In this document: one piece after another, positions 14,107 to 23,580 of the stretch
Layout: the number at the start of each line of letters is the position of its first letter
Position numbering within the stretch: position 1 is the first letter of the stretch
Virus record (IMG/VR): IMGVR_UViG_3300032282_003362
Location: 1 to 47,126 of that record
Length of the DNA stretch: 47,126 bases
Source: a virus
Strand: one strand, 5' to 3'
Translations under genes and position numbers: made by a program
The notes under the pieces: generated by a model
Told to the model about the DNA's origin: nothing
Seen by the model: the letters and a program-made list of their open reading frames with translations, nothing else
Databases searched by the model: none

Positions 14107-17040
14107 GTGGCAACTCAAACATTTGATGTTCCTGGTTACGGTAAAACAGAGTTCGACGTAAAAGACGGCGAAACCATTACCGCAGATGATGCTAAGGCTT
14201 ACCTTGATTCTCAAAAACAAGGTAATAAAACTCCTGTTTTGAAACCTCAGAAAGGTGAGTTGGTTGATAAATACAACCCATACGCGCCTTCTTTGCCTCC
14301 TGTTAAGGTAATGGAAGAAGAAGCCAATCCTGGCATTGCAATAGACTTGGCCCTTGAGGGTGGAATTCCTGCCGCAGTACAAGTTGCAACGACACCACTA
14401 ACTCCCGTAGTGCAAGCGGCTGCTGGTGCAGCATCATCATTTTTGGGAAATGCTATTGCCCAGATGAGGAGAGTAGCTGCTGGTGAACAACCTGATTACT
14501 CTTGGGGCCAATCAGTATCCGCTACTGCAACTGGAGCGATTCCCTTTGCTGGCCCGGCTGCAAATGCCGAAAAGGTTCTTGCCAGGCAAATTGTAAAAAA
14601 CGCCATTAAAACTGGATCTAAAGTCTCTGCAATTTCAGTAGGCGGAGAAAATATTAAAACATTGGTTGATGAAGGAAATTTTGCCGATTTACCTACGGAT
14701 ATTGGCGCAGGTTTATTTGGATTAGTAGCTGGTTCGTCAGGATCTATTGTTAGCGATATTGGAGCTAATCGCGTTAAAACTGGGCAAAATATTAATGCAA
14801 ATATTAATGATTTGGCTCCATTAAAAGGAGCGGCTTCTCCAGGTATGTTAATGAATGAGCTTGCGGCTTATGAGCAACGTGCCGCTACGCTTAATCCTGG
14901 GGGAACCGCTGCTCAACGAGTAGATGAAGCAATGTCGTCATTTACAAAAGGAATCCAAGAGCTAACGCCTGATCTTAAGGAAGGGGTTAGTATTTTTGAC
15001 GAAATTAAGCCAAGGCTCCAAGAAATCAGCAAAACAGATTCAGAGTTATCTAGGCTTAATGAAGCGGCTTTTTCTGCAAATTCTAAAGTAAAAGATGCTG
15101 AAGCTGCTTTAGCCAAAGCGCGTGAATCTGGTGCATTGGAAATGGAAAGATCTGGATCTAAACTCCAGAAATCTTTGCAGGAAGCATCTGATAATGCGTT
15201 TCAGCAGAATTTTGATTCTGCTTTGGAAAACGCAAAAGCTATTTCTGCTAATAAAATTGCAGGAGATCCAACTGCAATTAATCCCGCAAATGCTCGAAAT
15301 TTGATGGTTGATTTTGTGGCAACGCCAGCAAAAGCCGCGCTAGATAGCCGTGCTGAAACTCTTTACGCCCCATTTCAATCAACGGAAAAATTGTTTGATC
15401 GCACTTCATTGGTCGAAGATTTGAAAGATACTTTTGGCAGAATTAAAGAAGGGCTTCCTGAAAGCGTTAATTCAAAACTCAATAACATCATCAAGGAGAT
15501 TGAAAACAATCCTATGACGAGTCTTGAGGGTATGCGAAATCTTCGCAGTTATTTGCGAGAAGGCGTTAAATTTGGTGAAATTGGGACTACTAATGAAGAT
15601 CGCTTGATGAAAGAAGCGGCCAAAAAAGTTACCGCTTTAATTGATGAACAAGCGCCATCGGTTTTTGGCGATGAAATTGCCGGTAAACTGAAAGAGGCTA
15701 ATGCAACTTATTCAAAAATTAAAGATGCTTTGGATAAAGACGGAGTGAACATTTTGTTTTCTAAAGATCCAAACGATTCCGTTGTTGAGAAAACATTAGC
15801 AGGATTTCGCAAATCTGGCGTTGATTCCGATGAATACAAAAACCTTCAAGGTTTGCTGAATGTTGTCAGGGAAACCAATCCCGAGCTTGCAGATCAACTT
15901 TCTGAGCACGCAAACAGTTCTTTGCGTGGTTCAATTATGCACCAAGTTTCCGAACTTAGCGGAGACGGTACTTCTGTTAAAATAAATCCAAAATTGTTTA
16001 TTGGAGTTCTGGAGGATTTGGCTAAAAATGAGGGATCTCTTGAAGCTCTTGGATTTGGTGGTCGTAAATCGGTAGCTGAGATGAAGCGTCTGTTTGATAA
16101 ATATCCTGAGGCTTCTTTAATGACAAAATCCCAATGGGAGAATTTGTTTTCAATTCCTTCATTTAAGGACGCGGCTAATCCACAAGCAATGAGTAGTGCT
16201 TTGGTTAGCATCCAGGCTAAAACCCAAGCAGAAAATCAACTTCTTCGTGCAGCCAATATGAGGGCCGCTGGACGAATCAATGACGCCGAAAAAGCTCTTT
16301 CTGATGCAACTTCTACGGCAAAGGATATTGGCATAAACGAAAAACAAGTTCGCCAGAAATACGAAGCCCTTCTTGCTGATCCTACCGCTATTGCATTTAA
16401 CAACCCAAATTTAAGCGCAAAGGATTTTGATTCTTTTGCTGGTATCCTTTTTGACCCTGTACCAAGCAAAATTACAAATAGTGAATTGGGCAAAATGGTG
16501 GAAAGTTTAAGGATGTCTCCAAATCCAGCTAATCGTGAACTTTTGGGTAAATTGCAACAAAGGTACATTGCTGATCGAATTGCGGCTTATCATTCTGCGC
16601 CTACAAGTTCTCAGGCACTTCAGAATCCTGAAATGAAATCTATTGCTGAGTTTTTTAACCCAGTAAATTCGGCTGATGCCCAAAACCAAATTGATCGGGC
16701 AAGAGTGCTTCTTGATTCGGACCAACTAAAACGGCTTCAGGAATTTGGAAGAACAGCCAAGTCCATCGTTTCTTACGAAAAAATGCAAAAGGCTCCAATG
16801 CTTCCTTGGACATACAATGTTCCCGTGGTTGGTGAGCTTAGGCGCGGTATGGATGCAGTCGGTGATCTTTACCGTTCCCATCAATACGAAAAAGCGGCTG
16901 CTTCCCTTGCTGACCCAAGAAAGTTTGCAAGCTCCCTAATTAAAACTGGCGAGCAAATGCAGGCGGCTGAAAGCCCTATTGTTCGCGGTGTAATTGGAGC
17001 AACCAGGAGCCTTGAAAATAGAAGCGATTCAAACCGTTAG
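14107..17040 (+). CDS. putative large internal virion / ejection protein, 977 aa
   Basis: GTG start, 4 bases after the previous gene. The N-terminus (FDVPGYGKTEFDVKDGETIT) resembles the short start motif of large phage virion proteins. Residues about 75-165 are Ala/Gly-rich and partly hydrophobic and might be a membrane-active segment. The remainder is a long helical, Lys/Glu-rich protein with no transglycosylase motif that I can see. It is the largest product in the window, consistent with a protein ejected with the DNA. Codon use is A/T-rich. Confidence 0.6.
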   Translation: MATQTFDVPGYGKTEFDVKDGETITADDAKAYLDSQKQGNKTPVLKPQKGELVDKYNPYAPSLPPVKVMEEEANPGIAIDLALEGGIPAAVQVATTPLTPVVQAAAGAASSFLGNAIAQMRRVAAGEQPDYSWGQSVSATATGAIPFAGPAANAEKVLARQIVKNAIKTGSKVSAISVGGENIKTLVDEGNFADLPTDIGAGLFGLVAGSSGSIVSDIGANRVKTGQNINANINDLAPLKGAASPGMLMNELAAYEQRAATLNPGGTAAQRVDEAMSSFTKGIQELTPDLKEGVSIFDEIKPRLQEISKTDSELSRLNEAAFSANSKVKDAEAALAKARESGALEMERSGSKLQKSLQEASDNAFQQNFDSALENAKAISANKIAGDPTAINPANARNLMVDFVATPAKAALDSRAETLYAPFQSTEKLFDRTSLVEDLKDTFGRIKEGLPESVNSKLNNIIKEIENNPMTSLEGMRNLRSYLREGVKFGEIGTTNEDRLMKEAAKKVTALIDEQAPSVFGDEIAGKLKEANATYSKIKDALDKDGVNILFSKDPNDSVVEKTLAGFRKSGVDSDEYKNLQGLLNVVRETNPELADQLSEHANSSLRGSIMHQVSELSGDGTSVKINPKLFIGVLEDLAKNEGSLEALGFGGRKSVAEMKRLFDKYPEASLMTKSQWENLFSIPSFKDAANPQAMSSALVSIQAKTQAENQLLRAANMRAAGRINDAEKALSDATSTAKDIGINEKQVRQKYEALLADPTAIAFNNPNLSAKDFDSFAGILFDPVPSKITNSELGKMVESLRMSPNPANRELLGKLQQRYIADRIAAYHSAPTSSQALQNPEMKSIAEFFNPVNSADAQNQIDRARVLLDSDQLKRLQEFGRTAKSIVSYEKMQKAPMLPWTYNVPVVGELRRGMDAVGDLYRSHQYEKAAASLADPRKFASSLIKTGEQMQAAESPIVRGVIGATRSLENRSDSNR

Positions 17041-17042
17041 CC

Positions 17043-17174
17043 ATGCCCTTCAAATCACAGGCGCAGGCTAAGTTCATGGCGTCAAAGCATCCTGAGATCT
17101 TTGCCCGCTGGATGAAGGAGTTCCACCAGAAGATCCACAAGCTGCCCAAAAGGGCGACTAAGGCTAAGAGATAA
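17043..17174 (+). CDS. small basic phage protein, 43 aa
   Basis: Starts MPFKSQAQAKFMASKHPEIF, the pattern of a very common short phage protein (KSxAQxxFMxxxHPxIAxxW) of unknown function. It begins 2 bases after the ejection gene and its last 11 bases overlap the end of the opposing glycosyltransferase gene. High Lys/Arg content suggests nucleic-acid binding or packing inside the head. Confidence 0.75.
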   Translation: MPFKSQAQAKFMASKHPEIFARWMKEFHQKIHKLPKRATKAKR

Positions 17175-17916
17175 CCCGGCCATAGGACTGCATGGCTCGG
17201 GCCTTCTTGTCGGTGGCGTGCTTGATACCAGGTTCAAAATTGCCGTAGCGGTGGCGGCGATTGAAATCAGACCGCCTGGCTAGGTTCTCGTCGTAGCGCC
17301 TAGCAACCCGCTCCAAACCTCCGATATGGTGGAAATGCAGCATCAGGCAGGCCGGATAATGAGCTGCGCGAGGGTTTGCTATTGGTCGGTTCTTTAGGCC
17401 CGTAGCCTCAACAGAATGGGCTCCCATACTGAAACTGATAGAGGCAACCCGCTTGGGGCTGAAAAGGACTGGTTTGGCGTACCATTGGTCGTCCCTGCCG
17501 CCGTACTTGATATGATCGTAGATCTGGGGGGTGCCTTCGGGTGGAAAGGTATCGGAAAGCATCTCGTAGCCGTAGGGCTTCACGATCTGGATCTCCTGTT
17601 TCTCGTAGAGCTCTAGGCTAAGTTGAGCCCCTGACGGGAAGTACAGCAATTCGTCTGCATCTGCCTGAATGATCCAGTCCGCATCAGTCCCTTTCCAAAG
17701 CTCGTTCTTGATCCTTTGATTGAGGGAATCATCAAACTCGCCCTTGCAATCGTGCTGCACGATTTCAGCGCCAAGCCCAATAGCCGACTCGCGGCTTCCG
17801 TCCGTGCTGCCGAGATCATGGACAATCAAGCGACGGCAGAACGTAGCGTAGTGTTTGAGAGCCCAAGGCAGGATCTCAGCCTCGTTGAAGTTCAAGATGT
17901 GTAAGTCGCAATTCAT
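17164..17916 (-). CDS. glycosyltransferase family 2-like, 250 aa
   Basis: A GT-A fold glycosyltransferase: LHILNFNEAEILPWALKHY at residues 5-23, HDLGSTDGS at 33-41 and the metal-binding QADADEL at 84-90. It resembles the subgroup of small cytosolic GT2-like enzymes with a downstream HFHH motif (here LMLHFHHIGG). Last gene of the four-gene glycan operon; its ATG overlaps the preceding stop (ATGA). The acceptor is unknown; virion fibres or host surface glycans are both possible. Confidence 0.8.
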   Translation of the reverse strand: MNCDLHILNFNEAEILPWALKHYATFCRRLIVHDLGSTDGSRESAIGLGAEIVQHDCKGEFDDSLNQRIKNELWKGTDADWIIQADADELLYFPSGAQLSLELYEKQEIQIVKPYGYEMLSDTFPPEGTPQIYDHIKYGGRDDQWYAKPVLFSPKRVASISFSMGAHSVEATGLKNRPIANPRAAHYPACLMLHFHHIGGLERVARRYDENLARRSDFNRRHRYGNFEPGIKHATDKKARAMQSYGRVIS

Positions 17917-19226
17917 GGGGCAATCTTTTCGATGCAGGTCTGCCAGCCTCTGTTAGAGATCACTTTGATCTGCTTGGCGTACACATTGAGGAAGGCATCA
18001 ACACCCGCCTTTGGGCAATCAAGCGGATCAGGCATCACCGTCCACATAACGTCATCCCAGACAAGGATTCCTCCGACCTTGAGCAGATCAAACCCGAGTA
18101 CGGCATCTCGGAGGGCATCGCGGCTGGTGTGCGAACCATCAACATAGAGAAAGTCCAAGCACGCCTTGGGCTTGAAATCACGGATCAAGTCCTCGGAAAA
18201 CCCCACAAGGATTCTTGCTCCTGGGAACCGCTCCAGCCGCTTGCGCGTTTCCTTTTCAAGGGTTGAGCAATCTTCCTTACCGATGTGGTGCTCGATCGAG
18301 CCGGTAAAGGGATCAATGCAATAGTAGGTCGATCCTTGGCCCGTGAAAACATTCTCCAGCATCCATTCTGCTGAATCGCCCTTGAAGGTTCCGATCTCCA
18401 TTCCGATCGCGTTGGGTTTGTCGATGAGGTGGTTGAGCCACTTAGACCAATTTGGCCCATGAACTCTACCTGTCTCGGTATTCCAAGGAACTTTAGTCAT
18501 AGGTCTTGAGAAGTCTCGGAAGAATTCCTCGTAGCGCGTGTAATCGTTTGAGATCAAGGAGATCAACTTATTGAGGCCCTTGTCATCAACAGCACCCCGG
18601 TCTCGCTCGCCATGACCGCCGCCGTAGCCAACCTTGCCAGGCATTGCCTTAATTCCGATCACCTGGCGATTCTTGCCGTTAGCCAAAGGATCAAGCATCC
18701 TGCGCCGATTTGGGCGCGTTCGATCCCATAGCCGGACATCTACGAATGGATTCGTGTCCTCAAGCATCGAGGAAAGCAGATCGTAGTTCTCTTTGCGGAT
18801 GGCGGTCGCGCAAAGGCTGGCGTGGTTCATGTTCTGGTGCTCGTACCACCACCGTTCCTTGACGTTGTAATACACCGCCCGTCCTTCGCCAAAGATCGTG
18901 GTTTCATGGCTCACCAAAGCCTTCTCGCAAGTCTCGATCCATGTCGGGGCGTACCAATCATCGTTCTCCCAGAACACAACAATGTCTCCCTTGATCAGAC
19001 CTGAGCGAAACGCCAACCGGAGCTTGGCAACAAGACTAGAGCACTTCGGATCACGGCACTCTGGGGCATAAATGTACTGCTGGCCCATCGTGCAAACGCT
19101 AGGCGGATCATCATCGTCAATTACAAGCCACTGATCCGGCTGGCGCGTCTGACGCTTCATGTAGTCCTCGGAGATCTTCCATGCTTCAGGGCGGTGAACG
19201 GCGGTGGTTAATGCAGTAACGATCAT
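17913..19226 (-). CDS. glycosyltransferase - methyltransferase fusion, 437 aa
   Basis: Residues 1-230 resemble a GT2 enzyme (MIVTALTTAVHRPEAW, VIDDDDP at 35-41, metal motif ENDDW at 87-91). Residues about 272-410 are a class I SAM methyltransferase of the Methyltransf_24 type: IGMEIGTFKGDSAEWML (274-290), YCIDPFTG, LDFLYVDGSHTSRDA (357-371) and GGILVWDD. It has the same domain order as the 7966-9228 fusion but clearly different sequences, so two independent sugar-transfer/methylation proteins exist. ATGA overlaps on both sides show translational coupling. Confidence 0.8.
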   Translation of the reverse strand: MIVTALTTAVHRPEAWKISEDYMKRQTRQPDQWLVIDDDDPPSVCTMGQQYIYAPECRDPKCSSLVAKLRLAFRSGLIKGDIVVFWENDDWYAPTWIETCEKALVSHETTIFGEGRAVYYNVKERWWYEHQNMNHASLCATAIRKENYDLLSSMLEDTNPFVDVRLWDRTRPNRRRMLDPLANGKNRQVIGIKAMPGKVGYGGGHGERDRGAVDDKGLNKLISLISNDYTRYEEFFRDFSRPMTKVPWNTETGRVHGPNWSKWLNHLIDKPNAIGMEIGTFKGDSAEWMLENVFTGQGSTYYCIDPFTGSIEHHIGKEDCSTLEKETRKRLERFPGARILVGFSEDLIRDFKPKACLDFLYVDGSHTSRDALRDAVLGFDLLKVGGILVWDDVMWTVMPDPLDCPKAGVDAFLNVYAKQIKVISNRGWQTCIEKIAP

Positions 19227-19927
19227 TTCTTAAATTCCCGCGTCTTCAGGTAATCGGACCACTTTTGCGCGAGATACTTGTGGTTCTCTTGGAAATGTTG
19301 AGCTGCCTTTGCGGATCTAAGGCTCTTGGTTGTCACTGAACCAATGTGAGCAAAAGGAAAATTCAGACGCTTGATCCGATAGCCAAGACTCCTGAACGTC
19401 AGAGACAGATCGCTATCCTCGCCGTATGCCCATTCTAGCTTAGGATCAAACAGTCCATGCCTCTTCGCCAGTGATGTCCTGACGGCTAGGCAACACCCCT
19501 CGATGTACTCGATTGGGTCACCCCGCTGACCACCAAGGAATGAATTATTCAGGCGAGATCCATTAGGACCGGCAACTGCAAGCATAGGGTCTTTATAAAA
19601 GGCGCTGAGGATGGTATCAAGCCACCCAGGTCCAACCAAGGCATCATCATTGAGCATGATAAAAACATCCGACTGCTTTTCGTAGGTAAGGCACAAAGCC
19701 TCCCTATTTGGCTCAATGAATCCCATGTTTTCGGGATTTTTGATGATCGTGGTCTCAATGAATGGCGTTGCTTCTTTGAACTCCTCAAACACTCCAATGG
19801 AATCAGGTCCGTTTGCCGTAAGCAGCAACCGGCAATTCCTGCTATTCGTATGCAGCTTGAGGTTATCGAGACACCACGCTGCGTAATTAGACGCATTGTG
19901 GCTCAGGATCGAGATCGTGGCGTGCAT
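19223..19927 (-). CDS. glycosyltransferase family 2, 234 aa
   Basis: Compact GT2 domain: ISILSHNASNYAAWCLDNL at residues 5-23, metal-binding LNDDAL at 92-97, and the acceptor-site motif YGEDSDLSLTFRSLGYRIKR near 168-187, as in rhamnosyltransferase-like GT2 enzymes. No membrane anchor is seen. It is second in the operon; its ATG overlaps the stop of the GT9 gene (TGATG) and its stop overlaps the next start (ATGA). Confidence 0.85.
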   Translation of the reverse strand: MHATISILSHNASNYAAWCLDNLKLHTNSRNCRLLLTANGPDSIGVFEEFKEATPFIETTIIKNPENMGFIEPNREALCLTYEKQSDVFIMLNDDALVGPGWLDTILSAFYKDPMLAVAGPNGSRLNNSFLGGQRGDPIEYIEGCCLAVRTSLAKRHGLFDPKLEWAYGEDSDLSLTFRSLGYRIKRLNFPFAHIGSVTTKSLRSAKAAQHFQENHKYLAQKWSDYLKTREFKK

Positions 19928-20997
19928 CAGAAATGCAGGTTGGCGTTCTTCAGGATTTCATCGGGGCTGATTGCCTCAATGACCTTGCAGATCTGCTGCT
20001 GGTAGCAGGGCTTGTTAATCGGGAAATGCTGGCCCATCTTGTAGTTCCAGTTGCACCCGGCGCAGGAGCCCTTGCCGATCAAAGCGGCCACCATCTGGCC
20101 TTCGCTGGTCCGCAGCTTTGGCAAGACAGGCCCAAACAAGCCGATGGCGGGAATGTCTAGGGCATGGGCGATATGGAGCAGGGATGAGTCAGGCCCAATA
20201 AAAAGCTGGCAGTTGGCAATAACGGCGGCGGTTTCGCGCAGGGGGAGATCCTTCAGGTAGATCTCGCGGATGTACGGCTTGCGGAGAACCGGGGGCATTG
20301 GCGGGATCTGGCCCCGCGTGCCGAGCAGCATGACTTCCCAGCCTGCATCCTCCAGGCCAAGCAAGACTGGTTGCCATTGGTGCGCCGGGTAATCGCGGTT
20401 GCGGACGCCAGCGCGAAGCTGGATGGCTACCTTGGGGCGATCGCCATTGAAGTGGCGCTTGGCGTAGGTGATCTCCTCCTTGGTCAGCTTAAAGATGGGG
20501 CGGCGATCGGTGATGGTAACCCCAAGAGCCTTGGCAAAGGCATCGGCAGCATGGATCTCGGTCTCGCTCTCAATGATGTCCTCAAGGGAGATGAGGGTAT
20601 CGTAGTTATCAATGCGTTCTTGTGGCAGCGGGTATTGCTCAAACGTATCAAACAAGCCGGTATTCTCAAAGATCTCGGCGCGTGATTCGATGCAGGAGAT
20701 GGCAATCTCGGCATCAGGATGCAAAGCACGGAACGCCTTGATTGCTGGCGTGGCAAACAAGAGGTCGCCAATGGCACCCGAGCGCATGATCAGGATGCGG
20801 CGCTTATTGTCCTGGGTAGGCTTGCCAACGAATCGCTTGCCAACAAATCCATCAAAGTGCTCCATGCGAATTGATTTACGATCGGCAATGACTCCAAGCT
20901 CGAAAGCCGTGCGATCGTGCATGACATAGCTTCCCGGCATCAGATTGCCGAAAAGATTGCCTGTGTTGATCGGATGGGTGTTGGTAACGAGGTGCAT
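19927..20997 (-). CDS. glycosyltransferase family 9 (heptosyltransferase-like), 356 aa
   Basis: Residues 66-95 carry the GT9 N-terminal motif (RRILIMRSGAIGDLLFATPA ... HPDAEI). The C-terminal half has VAIQLRAGVRNRDYPAHQW, and then IGPDSSLLHIAHALDIPAIG, typical of the nucleotide-sugar binding lobe. GT9 enzymes transfer heptose or related sugars in surface glycans. First gene of the leftward operon; the 194-bp region to the divergent terminase gene holds candidate control sites. Codon use is like the neighbours, so there is no sign of recent transfer. Confidence 0.85.
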   Translation of the reverse strand: MHLVTNTHPINTGNLFGNLMPGSYVMHDRTAFELGVIADRKSIRMEHFDGFVGKRFVGKPTQDNKRRILIMRSGAIGDLLFATPAIKAFRALHPDAEIAISCIESRAEIFENTGLFDTFEQYPLPQERIDNYDTLISLEDIIESETEIHAADAFAKALGVTITDRRPIFKLTKEEITYAKRHFNGDRPKVAIQLRAGVRNRDYPAHQWQPVLLGLEDAGWEVMLLGTRGQIPPMPPVLRKPYIREIYLKDLPLRETAAVIANCQLFIGPDSSLLHIAHALDIPAIGLFGPVLPKLRTSEGQMVAALIGKGSCAGCNWNYKMGQHFPINKPCYQQQICKVIEAISPDEILKNANLHF

Positions 20998-21053
20998 TAT
21001 TTTGCGGATTTCTTGTGGGCTTCGATGGTGGTACTGGGCGTAAAGTGCAGACG

Positions 21054-21116
21054 TATAATGTGTGAAGTTTCTTTTGGAACACTCCTGCCGCTTTGCTTTG
21101 CGGATACCTTAAGGTA
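21054..21116 (+). promoter_or_regulatory. TATAAT box and 12-bp palindrome upstream of terminase
   Basis: A perfect -10 hexamer TATAAT (21054-21059) lies 133 bases before the terminase ATG but lacks a good -35 at 17 bases. Downstream, TACCTTAAGGTA (21105-21116) is a perfect palindrome that could be an operator. Together they mark the divergent region between the GT operon and the packaging genes. Confidence 0.35.
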
Positions 21117-21191
21117 CTTGATTACGTCCTTGTCTATTCGGACTTGCATGAGGGGCAAATTGGGGCAATTTGGTGCAGCGTAAAGTTCAAA

Positions 21192-22934
21192 ATGGCAATT
21201 ACCGAAAAATATGGGATCAAGTTTCCCTCTGAAGCGAACGATCTAAACATCGAACTTTCATGTTATCGTAACCCGCAGGCTTTCGATACCGGCAAGAAAG
21301 TGGAATTCCACTTCAGAAAAGCCTTCGACATTGTTTGGCCTAACTTCAAGTGGAACGACTGGATGGAGCTGATGTGCTGGGCATGGTGTAACTACAAGGT
21401 TACTGGCGTGATCGGACATAGCCGTGGATCTAAGACCTACGGCTTCGCCCACTTTGTCCTGCTGGACTATCTGGCGGCTCCGCAGATGACGGCGACAACG
21501 CTGACTACCACCAAGTTTGACGCTCTGAAGACCCGTATGTGGGGCGATCTCATGCGGGCGATAGATTCGTCCAAGCAAAAAGACTTCATCAATCAATCGT
21601 TCAAAGTCACTAGCACGACTAACGAGATGAGCATGAAGCAGCGGGGCAACCTAGCTGAGGACAAGTTTATGATTCAGGGCGTGGCAACGGATTCAGGCGA
21701 CAAGAGCGCCGGTAAGATCCGTGGTCAGCACGCCAACCGTAGGCGAATCCTAGTTGATGAGGCCCAGGATGTGCCTGCCTCCATCTATGTGGCGTTCCTG
21801 AACGCCGTGAGCGCCCCAGACTTCAAGGGCGCATTGCTTACCAACCCTGTTGAAAAGATCTCCGAGCTAGGGGACTGGGTAAAGCCCAAGGGCGGCTGGG
21901 GCTCAATCCATGACACCGACCTGTTCTGGGAGACGGAGAAGCCTCATGGCGTTTGCATCCACCTCGATGGCCTGCAATCTCCAAACATCAAGGCCGGGCG
22001 TACCGTCTTTCCATTCCTGCTGACTCAGGATTACGTCGATACCGTTCGCGCAGCTAAGGGCGAGGACTCGCTGGAGTGGTGGATGTACGTCAGAGGGTTC
22101 TTCCCGCCTGACGGCATGGTGGCGAAAATCTGGCCGTCAGCTACTCTTGAGCGGGCAATGCCAAGCGTAACATTTGACTTCAAGCCTCTGCCATTTGGCA
22201 CCCTAGATCCTGCGTTTGATAGTGATAATTGCGTGGTTCACTTTGGCGACATTGGACAGAATCGGGACAGGTCTTACTGCGGGTGCTTCCGCGAATCTAT
22301 GGTGATCAAGGTTTCCGTGGGGCCGGACAAGCCCGAGAAGGACTTTCAGGTTGCGCGTGAGTGCATCAGGCTTTGCAAGGATCGCGGTGTTGAGCCTGAG
22401 AACTTCATCATGGACACGACCGGCAATGCCCGAGGCGTATTCGCTATCATGCGAAACGAGTGGCACCCCAAGCCTGGTGCCAATCAAGTGCAGAGCTGCT
22501 ACTACGGCGGCGAGGCAACCGATCGACCGCTTCGTAGCGACGATCCGCTGGGGGCAAAAGATCAAGTCCGTTACTTTGTAGCCGAGCTATGGTTCAGAGC
22601 GTCCTACATGGCCCGAGATGGCATGATTAAGGGTCTCGGAAACTTAGATCCTAGAACGATCGACGACCTGAACACCCGGCGTTACACGATCAAGCAGACG
22701 GGAGATAGGAAGCTGATGCAGGCAGAAACAAAGGATGAGATGAAAAAACGCCTGGGGCGATCTCCTGATTTTGGTGACGCTGCTTGCCAGCTCGCAGAAC
22801 TCATGGTCAGAAAGGGCATGATCAAAGGCGGTGCCACAAAATCCCAAGGTGATATGTGGGCTCAGATGAAACATAGGGCTCGTAAAGCCCAGAACAGATT
22901 CGCAAAGGAATTCATCGACAATGGCTCTTTATAG
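21192..22934 (+). CDS. terL: terminase large subunit, 580 aa
   Basis: Motor ATPase domain with a Walker A variant GHSRGSKT (residues 75-82) and Walker B ILVDEAQD (186-193). The C-terminal RNase H-like nuclease shows LDPAFDSD, HFGDIGQNRDRS, NFIMDTTGN and PDFGDA. It packages DNA into the prohead through the portal and cuts it. The ATG at 21192 is favoured; an upstream in-frame start at 21093 would add 33 residues unlike terminases. It is followed, with 14-base overlap, by a Cys-rich gene and is followed by fibre and head genes. Confidence 0.92.
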   Translation: MAITEKYGIKFPSEANDLNIELSCYRNPQAFDTGKKVEFHFRKAFDIVWPNFKWNDWMELMCWAWCNYKVTGVIGHSRGSKTYGFAHFVLLDYLAAPQMTATTLTTTKFDALKTRMWGDLMRAIDSSKQKDFINQSFKVTSTTNEMSMKQRGNLAEDKFMIQGVATDSGDKSAGKIRGQHANRRRILVDEAQDVPASIYVAFLNAVSAPDFKGALLTNPVEKISELGDWVKPKGGWGSIHDTDLFWETEKPHGVCIHLDGLQSPNIKAGRTVFPFLLTQDYVDTVRAAKGEDSLEWWMYVRGFFPPDGMVAKIWPSATLERAMPSVTFDFKPLPFGTLDPAFDSDNCVVHFGDIGQNRDRSYCGCFRESMVIKVSVGPDKPEKDFQVARECIRLCKDRGVEPENFIMDTTGNARGVFAIMRNEWHPKPGANQVQSCYYGGEATDRPLRSDDPLGAKDQVRYFVAELWFRASYMARDGMIKGLGNLDPRTIDDLNTRRYTIKQTGDRKLMQAETKDEMKKRLGRSPDFGDAACQLAELMVRKGMIKGGATKSQGDMWAQMKHRARKAQNRFAKEFIDNGSL

Positions 22935-23559
22935 ATTCCCAGAAATGAATCCGCCCGGTGGATGGCGCTACCGGCAAGCTGAATCAAAGGCGATCATAGT
23001 CGGTGAATCGCACTATGACTTGGTGAACCTTGTGATTGCCCACCGCCGCCACAAAGGGTACGAGCCGATTGATCGCAATTCCGTTATCTTGGATGTTGAG
23101 CGCCAGATATGCACCCGGCTAGGAAGCCAACAATGCAAGTCCGAGGGTCCAGAAGACACATGGGTTGCGGTGCCGAGTAAGCACAACATATTTGATATTG
23201 AGACCATCCGCAGCTTTAGCGCGGCTGCGTGGAGTTGGCTCAAGGAAGGCGGCAAATTGATCGACGAACCAGAGGCCGAAAGGCGGGCTGAGATTTGCCG
23301 AGCTTGTCCCGCAAATAGCGATGCAGGGCAGGGTTGCATGAGGTGTCACCTTGCCAAGGTCGTAGGAACTCTTGTCCCAGAGAAGCGAAAGCTCGACGGG
23401 CTTACTATGTGCGTGTTCTGCGGCTGCGATCTAAGGGCCAAGATCCTGATGCCAGAGGATGTGATCGTTAAATCAGACCAAGGCAGGGACATTAAATATC
23501 CACTACATTGCTGGCAGAGGGAAATTTTGGATTCTCATAAATCCTTGCGTACTGATTAA
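22921..23559 (+). CDS. Cys-rich putative zinc protein, 212 aa
   Basis: The second half has a regular metal-site pattern: ICRACPANSDAG, GCMRCHLAK, then MCVFCGCDLRAKI and a final HCWQ. I have seen this CxxCP...CxxC...CxxCGCxLRAK arrangement in small phage and bacterial proteins of unknown function near packaging genes. The N-terminal half (GGWRYRQAESKAIIVGESHYDL) resembles a short segment that may bind the terminase or DNA. It overlaps terL by 14 bases. Confidence 0.65.
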   Translation: MALYRFPEMNPPGGWRYRQAESKAIIVGESHYDLVNLVIAHRRHKGYEPIDRNSVILDVERQICTRLGSQQCKSEGPEDTWVAVPSKHNIFDIETIRSFSAAAWSWLKEGGKLIDEPEAERRAEICRACPANSDAGQGCMRCHLAKVVGTLVPEKRKLDGLTMCVFCGCDLRAKILMPEDVIVKSDQGRDIKYPLHCWQREILDSHKSLRTD

Positions 23560-23580
23560 AAAAGAACAAGAAGGCAGGCT

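Noticed and set aside
17164-20997. Glycan operon as a recent mobile insertion
   Set aside because: No flanking repeats, integrase or transposase, and word use (frequent GATC) and codons resemble the neighbouring terminase genes.
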